Positions 45,628-58,569 are shown, counted from the first letter of the stretch. The stretch is 64,000 nucleotides of DNA from Glycine soja (GCF_004193775.1 NC_041019.1:20030259-20094258); one strand, 5' to 3'. The notes: generated by a model from the sequence alone, not told the origin. Numbers and translations are program-made.

Positions 45628-48600
45628 ACTAAAAGGATATCGTGAGAGGGATCTCGAACAGGTAACACCTTCGCAGCTTCGTCGTTTACTTCACACAAAT
45701 CCAACTAGCTCATTCTTCCATATACGCCTGGAAAATCAAACTCCACTTCAACCCACAACTCATATGACTCCGGAAATTGCATCCTTGCTTACCAAGTATT
45801 CTTCATTGTTTCAACCCCCAACAACCTTACCTCCATCACGATCCACAGATCACTCCATAACTCAACTCCCAAACACAGTCCCCGTCAATGTTAAACCCTA
45901 CAGATACCCCTACTTTCAGAAATAAGAAATAGAGGATCAGGTTAACGCCATGTTAGAAAAAGGGTTCATTCAACCAAGCTCAAGTCCCTTTTCATCTCCA
46001 GTGTTATTGGTAAAGAAAAAGGATGGAGGGTGGTGCTTTTGTGTGGATTATAGAGCACTGAATGCGGTTACGGTGAGGGATCGTTTTCCAATTCCCACGG
46101 TAGACGAACTGTTGGACGAGCTAGGAGGAGCGCGGTGGTTTTCGAAGCTTGATTTGATGCACGACTATCATCAAATCCTGATGCGAGAAGCAGACATTAG
46201 CTAAACAGCATTCCGGACACATCAAGGGCATTACGAGTTTCGAGTAATGCCCTTTGGCCTTTGTAATGCACCCTCATCGTTCCAATCAACAATGAACGAG
46301 CTGTTCCGGCCGTGCCTGTGAAAGTATATCATCGTTTTTTTCGATGATATATTAATCTATAGCAAAACTATCTCAGATCATCTTCTTCACTTGGAGAGCG
46401 CCTTTCGAATTCTAGTGGCAGGTCAGTTCTCATTAAAACTCTCCAAATGCATGTTTCCTCAAGAAAAGTTGGAGTATCTGGGACATGTGGTAGCTAGTGA
46501 TGGAGTTCGACCGGTGCCGGAAAAGATTCAGACCATTCACGAATGGCCAATATCGAAGACCCCAAAAGCACTACGAGGGTTTTTGGGTCTCGCCGGATTT
46601 TATAGGCGATTCATCAAGGGATACTCAACCCTCGCAGCACCCCTTACGAAGCTACTATGCCATACGCAGTTTCAGTGGTCCACTGCAGCTACTGAAGCAT
46701 TCCAGAAGCTTAAGGAGGCACTGATGGCAGCTCCCATTTTGGCATTGCCTAACTTTCACATACCATTTATTGTGGAGACCGACGCGTTAGGGTTAGGGAT
46801 GGGAGTCGTGCTTACACAAGAAGGACATCCTATCTCCTTCTTCAGTAAGCAATTCTGCACAAAGTTGATGAACGCGTCTACCTATGTCCGTGAACTTGCC
46901 ACCATAACCGCCGCCGTCAAGAAGTGGCAGCAGTATTTGCTGGGTCACAAGTTTATCATCGTAACGGATCACCGGAGTTTAAGGGAGCTCATGGACCAAA
47001 CCGTGCAGATGCCGGAGCAGCACCGCTACTTGGCACGATTACTAGGATACGACTTTACGATCCAATATAGAGCAGGACGCGCCAACATAGTTGTAGATGC
47101 CTTGTCAAGAATCCATGAAGAATCACCTGCATCACTCTCTTTAATCTCGATGCCTCAATTCAAATTTCTCGAAGACCTGCATAAAGAAATAGCATCTAAC
47201 CCAGCTTTCGTGGAGTTATCTCGTAAGATTCACGATGATCCTGAAGCACACCCAAAGTACACATTCACTAATGATCTCATCCTACACAAGGGTCGAATCT
47301 GGATTCCCTCGAACTCCTCCTTCACTAAGTTGTTACTCGAGGAATTCCACCAATCTCCAACAGGTGGTCACATGGGGGTTCAAAAAAACGCTTCATCGCT
47401 TACAAGAAAACTTTACATGGGATTCCATTAGAACGGATACTCGTGCCTTCATCGCAGGATGCTTAACATGCCAATGTACCAAATATGATAACAAGAAACC
47501 AACTGGATTGTTAAGCCCACTACTGATACCGGTGCAGCCATGGGAAGATTTGTCCATGGACTTTATCGTAGGCTTACCTACTTACAAGGGCCACACATGT
47601 ATCTTTATCGTCGTCGATAGGTTTTCAAAAGGGTTGCGTCTGGGGATGTTGCCCACTCAACACAATGCAAGAACAGTAGCAAGCTTATTCATGGATATTG
47701 TAGGACGTTTACACGGGATGCCACGAAGCATTGTCTCGGATCGTGATCCCTTATTCGTGAGTAAATTCTGGAAGGAGCTCTTTTCTCTCAGTGGGACAAA
47801 GCTCTGCCTCAGCTCCGCTTATCACCCACAATTCGATGGGCAAACCGAGGTTGCAAACCGCATCATCGAACAATATTTGAGAGCATTTGTTCATCAAAAC
47901 CCTTCGCAATGGGGGCACTATTTGCTGTGGGCCGAATGGTCCTACAATACATCTTGCCACTCAGCCACCGGCGTCACGCCGTTTGAAGTAACCTTCGGCA
48001 GGAAACCACCCAATTTCCCTCATTATGTCACAGGAACTGCCAAGGTCGACGCTGTTGACGATATGCTCAGTCAAAAGGAGAAAGTGTTTGCTTTGCTTCG
48101 TCGGAAGCTAACTAAAGCTCAGACACGTATGAAGGAAGTGGCAGATAAACATCGCCGTGAACTAGAGTTTGCTGTCGGTGATTGGGTATTGGTGAAGTTG
48201 CGGCCTCAGCGTCAGACTTTAGTTTCCGATACCACTTACTCGAAGCTCACCAAGAGGTATTATGGGCCTTTTCGAATCACGGCTAGAATGGGCAAGGTAG
48301 CTTACCAGTTACAGCTCCCCATTCATTCGCGCATCCACAATGTTTTCCACATTTCGCTCCTCAAACCCTATGTCACTGGAGAACCACCACATGTCTCTGC
48401 TGAACTTCCCCCGACAGCTATAGACAATGACCCAGTCGTTGCACCATTAGCTATCATCGCGTCCAAACTCATTCCGTCGGAACGGGGACCTACACGCATG
48501 GTCTTGGTGCAGTGGAAGGATTTACCACTCGAGGAAGCATCATGGGAGGAATGGTCCAGCTTCAAAGCCTTACACCACCTTGAGGACAAGGTGTTATTTG

Positions 48601-48719
48601 AAGGAGAGGGGAGTGTTACAAGTAGAGAAGAGGGGTTACAAGAAGTAAGCGCACAGCAGAGCGAGGAGAGGCCCAAAAGGAAAACAAAGCCTCCAACGTA
48701 CATGAAAGACTATGTATGA
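45617..48719 (+). pseudogene. Pol of the gypsy element: RT, RNase H, integrase, with stops and a frameshift
   Basis: The reverse transcriptase is recognisable from [20 protein letters not shown] to the catalytic FFDDILIYS. It is interrupted by TAA at 45923-45925, TAA at 46202-46204 and TGA at 46319-46321. RNase H follows (PFIVETDALGLGMGVVL, then IIVTDHRSLRELM). One extra A in a seven-A run at 47382-47388 shifts the frame at the integrase zinc domain (GGHMGVQK). The new frame then carries CLTCQCTK, the integrase core (SMDFIVGLP, VSDRDPLF, YHPQFDGQTEVANR) and the chromodomain-like tail. The reading frame runs 104 bases into the 3' LTR before its stop, ending KPPTYMKDYV. It cannot make an active polyprotein. 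Confidence 0.95.
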
Positions 48720-48964
48720 AGGCTGAAAGTGTGAAGGTTCATGCATGGGAATAGGAACGCGTAACTACTTCTGTTAGGGTATCGGGAATGTTCTAGATTC
48801 AGTTAGAAGGGGAGGGTAGTTACTAAAGTGAGTTAGAGCTCAACTAAAGGAAATATAAAAGCTTGTAATTGTTCATACATAAAATAACAAGCAATTCAAA
48901 CGCAATTTCCTTTCTCTTCTTATTTTCTTCTTCTATCGCGGAGGTCCTTGGTCCTCGAAGTCCA
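48614..48964 (+). repeat. 3' LTR of the gypsy element
   Basis: 351 bp, the same length as the 5' LTR. The purine tract precedes it directly. Its first 104 bases encode the last residues of pol. Confidence 0.95.
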
Positions 48965-48968
48965 ATGT

Positions 48969-49055
48969 GTAAATTAGTATTTAAACTCATACAATGTGTG
49001 TTGGTAATTTTGATATTTTATAAATAATTTTAAAACAATATAAAAATATAAAAAT
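48969..49055. repeat. Right copy of the flanking duplication around the gypsy element
   Basis: Matches 43722-43800 in the same orientation apart from an 8-base insertion and A-run differences. Confidence 0.85.
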
Positions 49056-49249
49056 GATTTACGTTAAAATTCAAATAAAAATATTAAAAGCGATAAGGAG
49101 ATTTTTTAATTTATTAAATAATTTTTGTATATTATTATTTTTTATAAATCACATTTGCTCATTGAACTTGAACTTGAGACTTCTAGTTAAGTTAGAATAG
49201 TCTCGTGTCAATTAAAAAATAGAGCCTGAAAACGGAAATACAAGAGAGA

Positions 49250-50080
49250 ATGGGAGTGTGGTGGTAAACCAAGTGATACCACCAAAACCACTAGATTTTG
49301 ATGGTGATGGGGACAAAGTGAAACTATCATTTAAGGATAAGGTTGTTAGCATTGCGTCTTTGACCATCAATCCGAGAGATCTATTGAAGGATGGGATGAT
49401 GTAGTTGGAGCTTAAAGGAGGGGGATTGTCTGTTCCCAAAATTCACAATTACACCTACTGGTTTTGATCAACTTTGCACACCTTGGAAGAAATATTTGGT
49501 TATCAAATTGTTGGGAAAGAATATAGTGTTTATGTTGATGAAGGAGAAGTTACGTAATGTTTGGAAGCTTCAAAGAGGATTTGATTTGATTGATGTTTTG
49601 CATGTTTATTTTATGGTTAGATTTGATGTGGAAGCAGATAAGGAAAAGGTGATGAGTGGTGGTCCATGGAAGATTTTCAACCACTATTTGGCGGTCTGCC
49701 TCTGGTCCCTGGAGTTTGTTGCTTCAAAAGCATAGGTGGATAGGACATTGGTTTAGATTCACTTCCATGGTTTGGGTTTGGTGTACTATGATCCAAGTGT
49801 TTTATTAACTCTGGCCTCTGTTGTAGGGACACCTATTAGAGTGTATACGAACACTGTCAACATGGATGGTGGTAGATTCGCTTGCGTTTATGTTGAGATT
49901 GATTTGAGTGTTCCTGTGGTGGGCAAGTTCTTCTTGAATGGTGCTTGGTATCATGTGGAATACGAATGACTTCAATTGTTGAATGCATCATGTGGTTGTT
50001 ATAAGCATGTCACTAGAGACTGGCCCAAAGTTGTTAGTGTTATCTCAGAGTGTCTACAACGAGGGAAGTGGTGGTGAATG
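49250..50080 (+). pseudogene. LINE (non-LTR retrotransposon) ORF1 remnant with DUF4283-type domain
   Basis: Fragments in sequence match plant LINE ORF1: a lead-in with LSFKDKVVSIASL, then VIKLLGKNIVFMLMKEKLRN, GGPWKIFNHYLAV, LVYYDPSVLLTLASVVGTPI and VYVEIDLSVPVVGKFF. The last is followed by a Cys/His remnant (CGCYKHVTRDW) where a CCHC knuckle is expected. An in-frame stop after VASKA (49733) and others upstream interrupt it. No ORF2 follows directly. Confidence 0.8.
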
Positions 50081-50099
50081 CAATTGTTGCTCAACCGCA

Positions 50100-51740
50100 A
50101 TCTTAGGGTTTTATTTTGGAGCCTTAATCTTTTGGATCTAATTTTGTGCCAGTGATAACGAATGTCGAATAGTTCTAAAACAAATAAAATTAGGATTAAT
50201 TTCGTAGGACAAGAATAACCTAGGTTAACTCAGAGATACAATTCAATTTGATTCCAACTTCAATCCACTTATATACAACAGGGGAAATTAATTTCAACAA
50301 ACAATTTGCAGACAATAAACGAAAATTGCAAAAACACAAATAGAAATGCAAAAAATGTAGAAACTGATAGAGTTTATGAATTAGGTCGTGAAATAGATTC
50401 AAGCATCAATCCAATTCACCAAACTAAACAATTTGAGTTATCATGGTTCTACATATAATGATCATATTGTGAAAATTTAGTCAATGTCATTAGAGGTAGT
50501 TTAGTCTTTAATCCCTAAATTCATTGAAATCACAAATTAGATTTAAATATCATCCAAACAATCTGTGATTAAATTTAAAATCAGGAAATAAATCCATAAC
50601 CTAATTTATTTTCAATCCTAAGCACATTCATAATCATGAAAATCGAAAATAGGATTAAAGAAGAAGATGAACATTCACATAGAATTTGAAATACTAAACC
50701 AAAACTCAAATTCAACCTTGCTTGGACAAGATCCTTGGATTGATTGATTGTTTAGCCTTCCATGATTATCACCAGTGGAAGAGCAACAAAATTTGTGCAA
50801 GAAAGGAGAAGAGAAGAGTCGAAAGGAGGAAGAAAATGAAGAACAATTGAGAGAAAAAGAGAGAGAAGAGTTTGATCCTAAAACTTGCACAACAAGATTC
50901 TAAGTTCTATTTTTGTACAAAATAAAGTAACTGATTAACTAACTAACTACACTAATATATATAGTGAATAATCAGAAGGAAAGGATGGGCCTTGATTAGG
51001 TCCATCTAATCTATCTAATCAAACTAATTACACAAAGCAAAACCCAATTTCACAACCTAAAATTCTAGTGTAGAGGCTCTGACTTCCAAGCCTAATATGA
51101 ACCTCAAAATGGCCGAACTGACCCAAGCTTATTTGTGCCAAAATTTTATATCTTTTTCTTATCTTTTGAGGGACTACTCATATGCTATATTTGGATTTCC
51201 ATAGTTTCCTATAGGCCCCACACAAGGTAGATAGGTCAAGTAAGTATGAAATCCAAAAATAAGTAACAATTATCAATTTAGCCCAATTATTTGCCTAAGA
51301 CCAAAACTGAGTTAAGGCAAGAAAATAAGAGTCAAAGAGATTTCAACTAAGCTAAGAAGAATATGAAAATACTAAACTAAAAAGGCTCAATCAGCCAGCT
51401 TATAGAGAGTGAATGATTGTGAAGCAAAGATCATAGATAAATAAGATAATAATTTTGACAAAAATCTTGAAGTATTCTTGATTCTATCTTGAATATCTTG
51501 AAGTATATGTGAACACATACATGGTAACTCATTACTTATCTCAATTATTTTAGCATATTAATATAATTTTGACAAAAATCTAATCATCTCAAATATATAA
51601 AAATGGATAAACATACAATAAATGTATTCATACAAGAGAGAAAAAACTTATAAAAATCAAACAAGATAATAAATCATCCTCACATTATAATAGAAGCATA
51701 TGTGCATAAATAACAAATAAGTCATAAGTCATCAAAACAC
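50100..51740. other. Unclassified, non-coding, probably repeat-derived
   Basis: No convincing ORF. The stretch 50660-50900 is rich in GAAGAG/GGAGAAG purines and looks transcript-like on the minus strand, but I could not assign it to a gene or a transposon family. Confidence 0.35.
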
Positions 51741-51746
51741 AAATCA

Positions 51747-54700
51747 TTTGTCTAAGTTAGAAAGAGTCTTTGGTTAGTGGTTTTGTGAAGATGTCTGCAA
51801 GTTGGTTTTTAGTATCTACAAATTTTAAGAATACAATCACCTTTTTCCTAAGACTAAGTGCTAATTGACTATCAACACTTACCAAGATGAGTTCTTATTA
51901 ACATAGATTGTTTCATCGCATCAAAATGATTTTATTTGAAATAAAATATAATAATTTTGAAAAACATAAAAATATTTTGAACAATCAATCAAGTAATTCA
52001 AACATATCAGACAAGAATTATACAAGGATTGAAGGATATAGATCACATGCATTATCAAACATTCAAATTTGTTATAGATAATTTAAAAAACTTAGAAAGT
52101 TCAAAGAACTCAATCAATCATGTAATCATTATTTTCTCTGAAACCTACATGTGCAATATCTTTATCATGCTCATGCTTGATAACACATTTTTTAGAATAA
52201 AAAAGATACTTTATATATGAAAATTCTTATATAAAAATAAATAAATATAATATAATGGATTTTGAAAAACTTTATGAATGAACCTTAAGCAAGTAATTCT
52301 CATGTCATATTAAAAAATATGCAAGAATCATACAAGAGATATAAAATCATACATAACCATTCATAAATGACTAATCACATATTACATAAAAAATAATGCA
52401 TAATTATTTTAAAAATATATATTATCAAAATAATCAACATAACTTTTATATATAAAAAATCGTAATAGCTTTCAAGAACAATCAATCATCAATCATTTCA
52501 AATTAATTAAATTTAATTAACAATCAACTAACTATGCATAATACTTTAAAAAATTTCAAATTTTTTAAATTTCAATTTTAAATTTCAAATTTCAAATATC
52601 AAATTTTCAAATATTAAATTTTAAATTTCAAATTTTAACTTCCAACTTCCAATAACTTCCAAATTTTAATTTTGAAACTTCCAATAACTTCCTAATTTTA
52701 ATTTTCAAATTCTAAAAAGTTGGACACAATTACAAAAAAAAAAAATCAATCATGTATATTAAAATTCTTTTAAATTAAATATAGTTAATTAATCATGATA
52801 AATTTTAACATAATCAAATAATTTTGGACTTATCTTCAATTCTGTTCTACTGTAATCAATTACACATAGTGGTAATTGATTACCAGAGAATTTAAATTCT
52901 AAATTTTAAGTATCAAATAACAATCATCATCACATATCATGGTAATTATTTACTTAATTCAATAATTCTATCATGTCAAAACAAACAAAACATAAGCAAT
53001 TCAAGCATTAATCAATTCAAACAAAATTCAATTAATCATATATATTACAAATTAAAACTAAATATAATTAACTAAACATTGTAAACACAATCAAACAATT
53101 ATTTTCAATTAGGCACAAAAATAACTTAACTGAAAATACTAATCATACCTTAATTCATAGAGATGGCTTAGATGTTACCTCTTTTGAGATTTTACTAATA
53201 TTGTTGTCGCCTTATGTAACATGACCATTTTTCTGAACATCCACTGTCGATGTACCACTTCTTCCTTACAAATTCTTCTTTGTTGTTTTCATGAGATTTT
53301 GTCATGAGACAAAAGTTGACTTGGTCTTCACCATGATCTTGGAATAACCTGTTCCTGAAAACACTTTTGAAAAACAAAGAATCTAAAGAGGCCATTAATC
53401 TTGAAGTTGTTAGACTTTCTACAAGAAACCTGCTCTGATACCACTTGTTGGATCGAGTGGCCTCAGAATAATTAAAAGGGGGGGGGGGTTGAATTAATTA
53501 TTCCTAAACCTTTACCAATTAAAAATTACTCTTTTAAGGCTTTTACTAAATTGTTAAGAGAATGAGAGTAGAAGAGAAACTTAACAGAAAGTAAAAGCGG
53601 AAATTAAATGCACAGCGGAAAGTAAAAGAGTAGGGAAGAAGGAAACAAACACACAAGAGTTTTTATATTGGTTCGGCAACAACCCGTGCCTACATCCAGT
53701 CCCCAAGCGACCTGCGGTCCTTGAGATTTCTTTCAACCTTGTAAAAATCCATTTACAAGCAAAGATCCACAAGGGATGTACCCTCCCTTGTTCTCTTTGA
53801 ACCTAGTGGATGTACCCTCCACTAGAACTGATCCACAAGAGATGTACCCTCTCTTGTTCTCAGTCAAACCCAAGTAGATGTACCCTCTACTTGTACCACA
53901 TAGGATGTACCCTCCAATGTGTTGAGACAAAGATCTCAGGCTGTTAAACCTTTGATACTTTGTGAATGCGGATACAAAAGAATTCTCAGGCGGTTAGTCC
54001 TTTGAATACTTTTGTATAAGGGAATGGGAAGAATCAAAAGAATTCTCAGACTGTGTCGTTTTGAATTCTTTGACAAGGGAGAAGGGAGACACAAAAGAAT
54101 TCAGGCGGTTAGTCCTTTGTTCTTTTGGAAAAGGGAGAAGAGAGTCACAAAAAGAATTCAGGCGGTTAATCCTTGGCGAATTCTTTTTGGCAAAGGGAGA
54201 AGAGAATGAAAAGATGAATAGCACAAGTTTTCAAGGTTTAGAAAACCAGAAAACTTCAGAAAGCTTTTGGTACAAAGAAGAAGAAGAAGTTCAAAGAGAT
54301 TCAAGGCTTGTAAAGGATTGTAAGAGATTGATTGGAAAAGTATTCAAGATTGAATGAATTAATTGAATTTGCAAAACAAAACCTTGCTTTTATAGACTCT
54401 TCGTGTCTGGTCAAGAAGACCATTTAGAAGAGTTATAACTTTTAGAAAAACTTAAAACCAATTTGAAAAAGTCAAAACCTTTTTGAAGAGTTACATCTTT
54501 TGATTTATTCAGAAACAGTCACTGGTAATCGATTACCAAATAAGTCTAATCGATTACACAAAGCTTTTGTGTGAAAGGATGTGACTCTTCACATTTGAAT
54601 TTGAATTTCAACGTTCAAAGGCACTGGTAATCGATTACCAAAACATTGTAATCGATTACAACTTTTTGAAAATAATTGGAACGTTGTAAATTCAATTTGA

Positions 54701-55165
54701 AAACTTTTTCAAAACAATTTTGCTGCTGGTAATCGATTACAACAATCTGGTAATCGATTACCAGAGAGTAAAAACTCTTTGGTAAAGGGTTTTGTCAAAA
54801 ACTCATGTGCTATTCAAAGTTTTGAAAAACTTTTTAATACTTATCTTGATTGAGTCTTCTCTTCATTCTTGAATCTTGAGTCTTGAATCTTGATCTTGAT
54901 TCTTGAGATCTTGAACCTTGAATCTTGATTCTTGAGATCTTGAACCTTGAATCTTGATTCTTGATTCTAGGCTTTCTTCTTGAGTCTTGAATTCTTCTTG
55001 ATTCTTTTCTTGAACTCTTGAATTGTTCTTGATTCACTTGAGTTGTTCTTTGATTGATCTTTGAGCTTTTTGTCATCACCTTTGTCATCATCTTTTGTTA
55101 TCATCATTGTTATCATCAAAACACCTTTGAATCACTTTGATTCACCATGAAGCTTTGCTTCTACA
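51747..55165 (-). mobile_element. Ty1/copia element on minus, internally deleted, 5' LTR retained
   Basis: The 5' LTR (53446-55165) is followed on minus by a spacer of two bases and TGGTATCAGAGCA (53431-53443), the standard primer-binding site for initiator-Met tRNA. A protease fragment follows at 53195-53395 (KKWYIDSGCS, the copia protease signature), and much further on the RNase H end QLADIFTKPLTKDSF at about 51764-51800. Gag, integrase and most of the RT are missing; the interval 51900-53190 is AT-rich and non-coding. The 3' LTR was not found. The same LTR family forms the solo LTR at 12874-14510. Confidence 0.88.
53446..55165 (-). repeat. 5' LTR of the copia element (1720 bp)
   Basis: TGTTGGATCG...GCTTCTACA on plus, closely similar along its whole length to 12874-14510, including the 'ggatgtaccctcc' repeats (53770-53920), GTAATCGATTAC palindromes (54520-54770) and a longer 'cttgaatcttgattcttgagat' tract (54860-55030). 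It abuts the antisense-ORF region at 55166. Confidence 0.93.
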
Positions 55166-56880
55166 TGAGGTTCTCCACCACCTTGGCAAGCTCGCCTTTC
55201 TCCACCTCCATGCCCTCCACCTGGCCAACCAAGTCCTTTTTCTCCTTCTACAAATCCTTACAGCGTTTGAACAATTCATCACCATCCAACCTGTGTGCAA
55301 CAACTTTGCCAAAACATTGCCAACCTTGGAAGACAGATGGTGGTTCGACTTTACAGTTAGGGCGCTCCACTCTCTAGACAATGTGAGCAGTAGCCTTCCA
55401 TTTGGCGACCTATGCCTCCATGGATGCCACCTTGCCCAGAGCCTTTTGGTGCCTTAGTCCATTCTATTCAAGGATTGCCAGACTCCACTAAAGAAAAACC
55501 TTAGCAGAATTCATGGCATGTTGGACCCCAGCTGACCGAATCAAATTTTTATCAAAGGCCAACACAAAGCCAATCAAGGTCTTTTGTTCAGGCTTATACC
55601 TCATACCCCACAGAGAATAAGCATTGTTGGAGGAATAGATGTGATCCAACGACACATGAGGGTGAAAAGAGGAGGAAGGGGACTTCACAGTCAACATGGT
55701 CGTGGAAGGAACCGGTGGAGCTGAAGAGGGAGGAGGCGACATCTCTGGAGCACCCATGGTCATCACACCGACACTCAATAAGGGTGCTACGACAGTGGAT
55801 GAAGGAGCCACAACATGACTAACTGAAGTGGTTGGTGTATCAACTCAAGCAATAGGAACAACCTCCTTAGTAGGGGCGGCAGAAGGAGGTAAAGGAGCAG
55901 AAATAGAAGCAACAAGAGGAGAAAAGGCAAAAGCAATAGAAGGAACGACAGGAGCAGTAACAGTAGGGGCACAAATTTCGATCAACTGGGGATGTGTCAA
56001 CCCTACAACATGCCTCAGGGCACGAAGGCTTAAGGGGGCCCTCGACTTCTTACGGCCCGACACCCCAACATCGTTATCTCGTTTCCTCTTAGCCAAAATA
56101 AAGGAAGGGGCATTGAGGGTGACCTCAGGAGTAGCAACAACATGGCCAACCTCAACAACAAGTTGACCCCCTTCTCCAGCAGTAGGAGCAACAACAGATA
56201 GTGGCACGATCCCATTGGTAGGTCCGACCTGCTTCATAAGGGGCATCCAAAGGAAGTCACCCATAATACCAGCAAGACAAACAATAAAAATACAACAAAG
56301 GTAAATTCAAGCCACAATGCAATTCAGACACAAAGAAGGAAGACAAGGAAAAAATGTTCACCATCCAAGGCAAGGAGAGGATCACTCGCCAAAGGAAGAG
56401 ATAAAATGGCCTGCGCATCCAGCGAGGCTGGCAGCTGCTCCAGAATAGCCTTATCAACCCTCTCCACATGAGTCAACAGATCCTCATCAAATGACTTGAA
56501 CCTAGTGCCTCCACTAATACAACACAAAACCCCCCACCCTCTCCGAGGAAGAGGATTCGCTATAGAAGGAACCGTGGCGAGTATGCACTGAGAAGGAACT
56601 GCCAACGGAAATGACCTCTAGGCCGATCAAGGGTTACTGAATCTAACCCCTGGAATTGTTGCCACCCATGTTGATGACGGAGTCAGACAGAAAGGAAGAC
56701 ATGATCAGAGAAGGAATACCTTGAAGGATTGAAGAAGAAAAGGAATCGCAAGAAGCAAGCACAAAAGCAAAGAGATTTAAAGAAAGGAAAGACATAAATT
56801 CGAAGTGACGGTGGTGACAAATCAAACATCCACTCAATTTAAAGAAGGGACAAACTCTTAGGTAAGTGGCTGGAGCTGAA
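55166..56880 (-). pseudogene. Antisense ORF region of a Tat-like gypsy element, degenerate
   Basis: Minus-strand fragments form a plausible single protein with breaks. They are: a start region near 56837; TRFKSFDEDLLTHVERVDKA (about 56500); a Pro/Ala/Val-rich central part with a basic stretch AKRKRDNDVGVSGRKKSR (about 56100); YKPEQKTLIGFVLAFDKNLI (about 55560); and a coiled-coil end with KKDLVGQVEGMEVEKGELA (about 55170-55240). Tat-lineage elements are known to carry an extra antisense ORF between pol and the 3' LTR, and here the ORF lies just left of an LTR, as expected. It is cut at its C-terminal end by the copia LTR. The family assignment is inferred from position and style. Confidence 0.5.
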
Positions 56881-56882
56881 GT

Positions 56883-57826
56883 GATGCCCTATTTTTTTGC
56901 ACCACACTGTAGCCCCATGCACTACATCTCTAGTACATGACCAATCCACGAGTTACACGTATGCAAGAGTATTGCGCGTTCATCGCACATGCCTGTAACA
57001 ACAGACGGAACATAATGTTTTTCTTCAATGCACTCTCCAACGGTCAAAAGAGGGCAAAGTTGTCAAATACACAGACTTCCCTCACCTGACACGTCAGACC
57101 TCTCCTGCAAAACCAAAAGCATGTCCTCCCCGAACAATTAGAAAAAAGTAGCTTGGACAACACTTGTCCAGGCTCGGCGGCTTGGCAAGCCTGCCAGACC
57201 TACAATTCTCACACCTATCGAGGTTACCTCTCTCGACACCGGGCAACACTAATCCACAGTCAAGGGCCCAACAAACTCACGACCCTCCTACTTGTCAAGG
57301 CTACTACCCCAAACATTAGACAAACTCCCTCAACGCGGGATAATCTCCTTCGACATTGGACAACCTCTTTTGCCTGCAAGCATTCTCAAAGCTTGGGGGC
57401 TTATATACTGTCCACGGTACACCAAATACACGTGCCATGCTACGTGGCACTCCGAGACACACGTCAACCCTCCATGGCAGCCCTGGCATAGGAGCATGAA
57501 CACCCAACCCTTAGCAGTCTGGCTCCCCAACCAATAGGTTATCTCTAACCTCTTATTATTTGAATATATTGTCATCGCTTTATCTCTTGGCAAGTATTCA
57601 ATTATCTACAAGGCTACAAATTTTCGGTAACTAGCAATTATCTCTAAGCCACCATTATCTACTGGCTATTATCTACAAGCCAGTAATTATCTGCAACGGT
57701 TGTTACGTCACCGTAACAACCCTTATCAACAAGGACCTCTTGTCCAGCCAATGTGCGAAGTCTAAGAGCCCACCTTAGCGATGTCCACCATGACATGTGT
57801 CAACTTTGGATTTTGGTAAGTGCACA
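56883..57826 (+). repeat. LTR copy A of a Tat-like gypsy element
   Basis: From about 57400 to 57826 it matches LTR copy B (58570-59219) in order: TACTGTCC, a 'tacgtgtcac' region, 'gagcatgaacacc', 'accaacaggttatctctaacct', a run of 'attatctac' words, and the end 'gatgtccacc...attttggtaag'. The inner part holding TATA box and leader in copy B is missing here. The left limit (TGATGCCC) is a guess. Confidence 0.65.
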
Positions 57827-58569
57827 TATAAATGCTAATATTTAAAAGAAAACTTAAAGATTTTAAGAAATCATCTTTTATATGTTTATTCTCGTCTTTA
57901 ATTTGCTTTATCTCTGAAAAGAAAAAGAAAAAGAATTAGTCTATAGAAAAATTGAAAAAGAATTTGAATACGAAAACAAATCCATAAAAAGGATAAACTG
58001 TATCTATTAATCCCTCACCCTATTTGTGAAAAGCAATACAACATCATGAATTTTTTTATTTTTATAGAAGAAAAGGATAAAAGTAAAATGTTTTTACCAA
58101 AAATAAAAAAAAGTCTCACTAAAACACAAAGATTAACTAAAAATCCTAAATCATATATACTTTTTAAAAAAACCCACGACTCTAGTTTATGTAGAGGAAG
58201 ACATCTCAATTGTTTCACTGAATTGATTATGCAAATGAAAAAAGAAATTTAAACGCCAAAAAAAGAATATAAAAGGTTTACGTGAGAAGAAATAACATAC
58301 ATAATTTGTGTTACTTTATCACGTATACATCATACATGTAAAAGTAGTTTCCAATCACTTTTTTTTATTGTTTCATCAATAATATAGAAGAAAAAAAGAA
58401 ATCAATATAACAATAAAAAGTATAGAAGAGGATACAAGGAGAAGAAACATATCATACTTGTTTTTTCTTCTAAATTCTATATACAATCACTGTATAGTTT
58501 TTGTAGAGGAGAATAGCAATAAAGAATTGTTCAAAAAAATTACAAAAGCAAGAAAAATAACCTCACTTT
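57827..58569. other. AT-rich segment between the two LTR copies, no gene seen
   Basis: Very A-rich with 'aagaaaaagaaa'-type runs and no recognisable domain. It could be an insertion or spacer between the two elements. Confidence 0.5.

Larger units (their letters stand above)
43847..48964 (+). mobile_element. Ty3/gypsy LTR retrotransposon with paired LTRs, coding region decayed
   Basis: Two 351-bp direct repeats (43847-44197 and 48614-48964) start TGTTACAAG and end AAGTCCA. Between them lie gag-protease, reverse transcriptase-RNase H and integrase in the gypsy order. A purine tract AAGGAGAGGGGAG (48601-48613) directly precedes the 3' LTR. The integrase tail resembles the chromodomain-like end of chromoviruses (LVQWKDLPLEEASWEEW). 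By eye the LTRs differ at about 11 of 351 positions. The five bases on each side do not match (GAAAA, ATGTG), so the usual 5-bp duplication is missing. Confidence 0.95.

Noticed and set aside
55137..55457. Plus-strand ORFs of 76-112 codons at 55137-56166
   Set aside because: They are complements of the minus-strand antisense-ORF region, whose coiled-coil and basic motifs give the more plausible reading.
57153..57593. ORFs on both strands in the GC-richer part of LTR copy A
   Set aside because: The DNA is LTR sequence repeated in part at 58570-59219; neither frame is conserved in the second copy.
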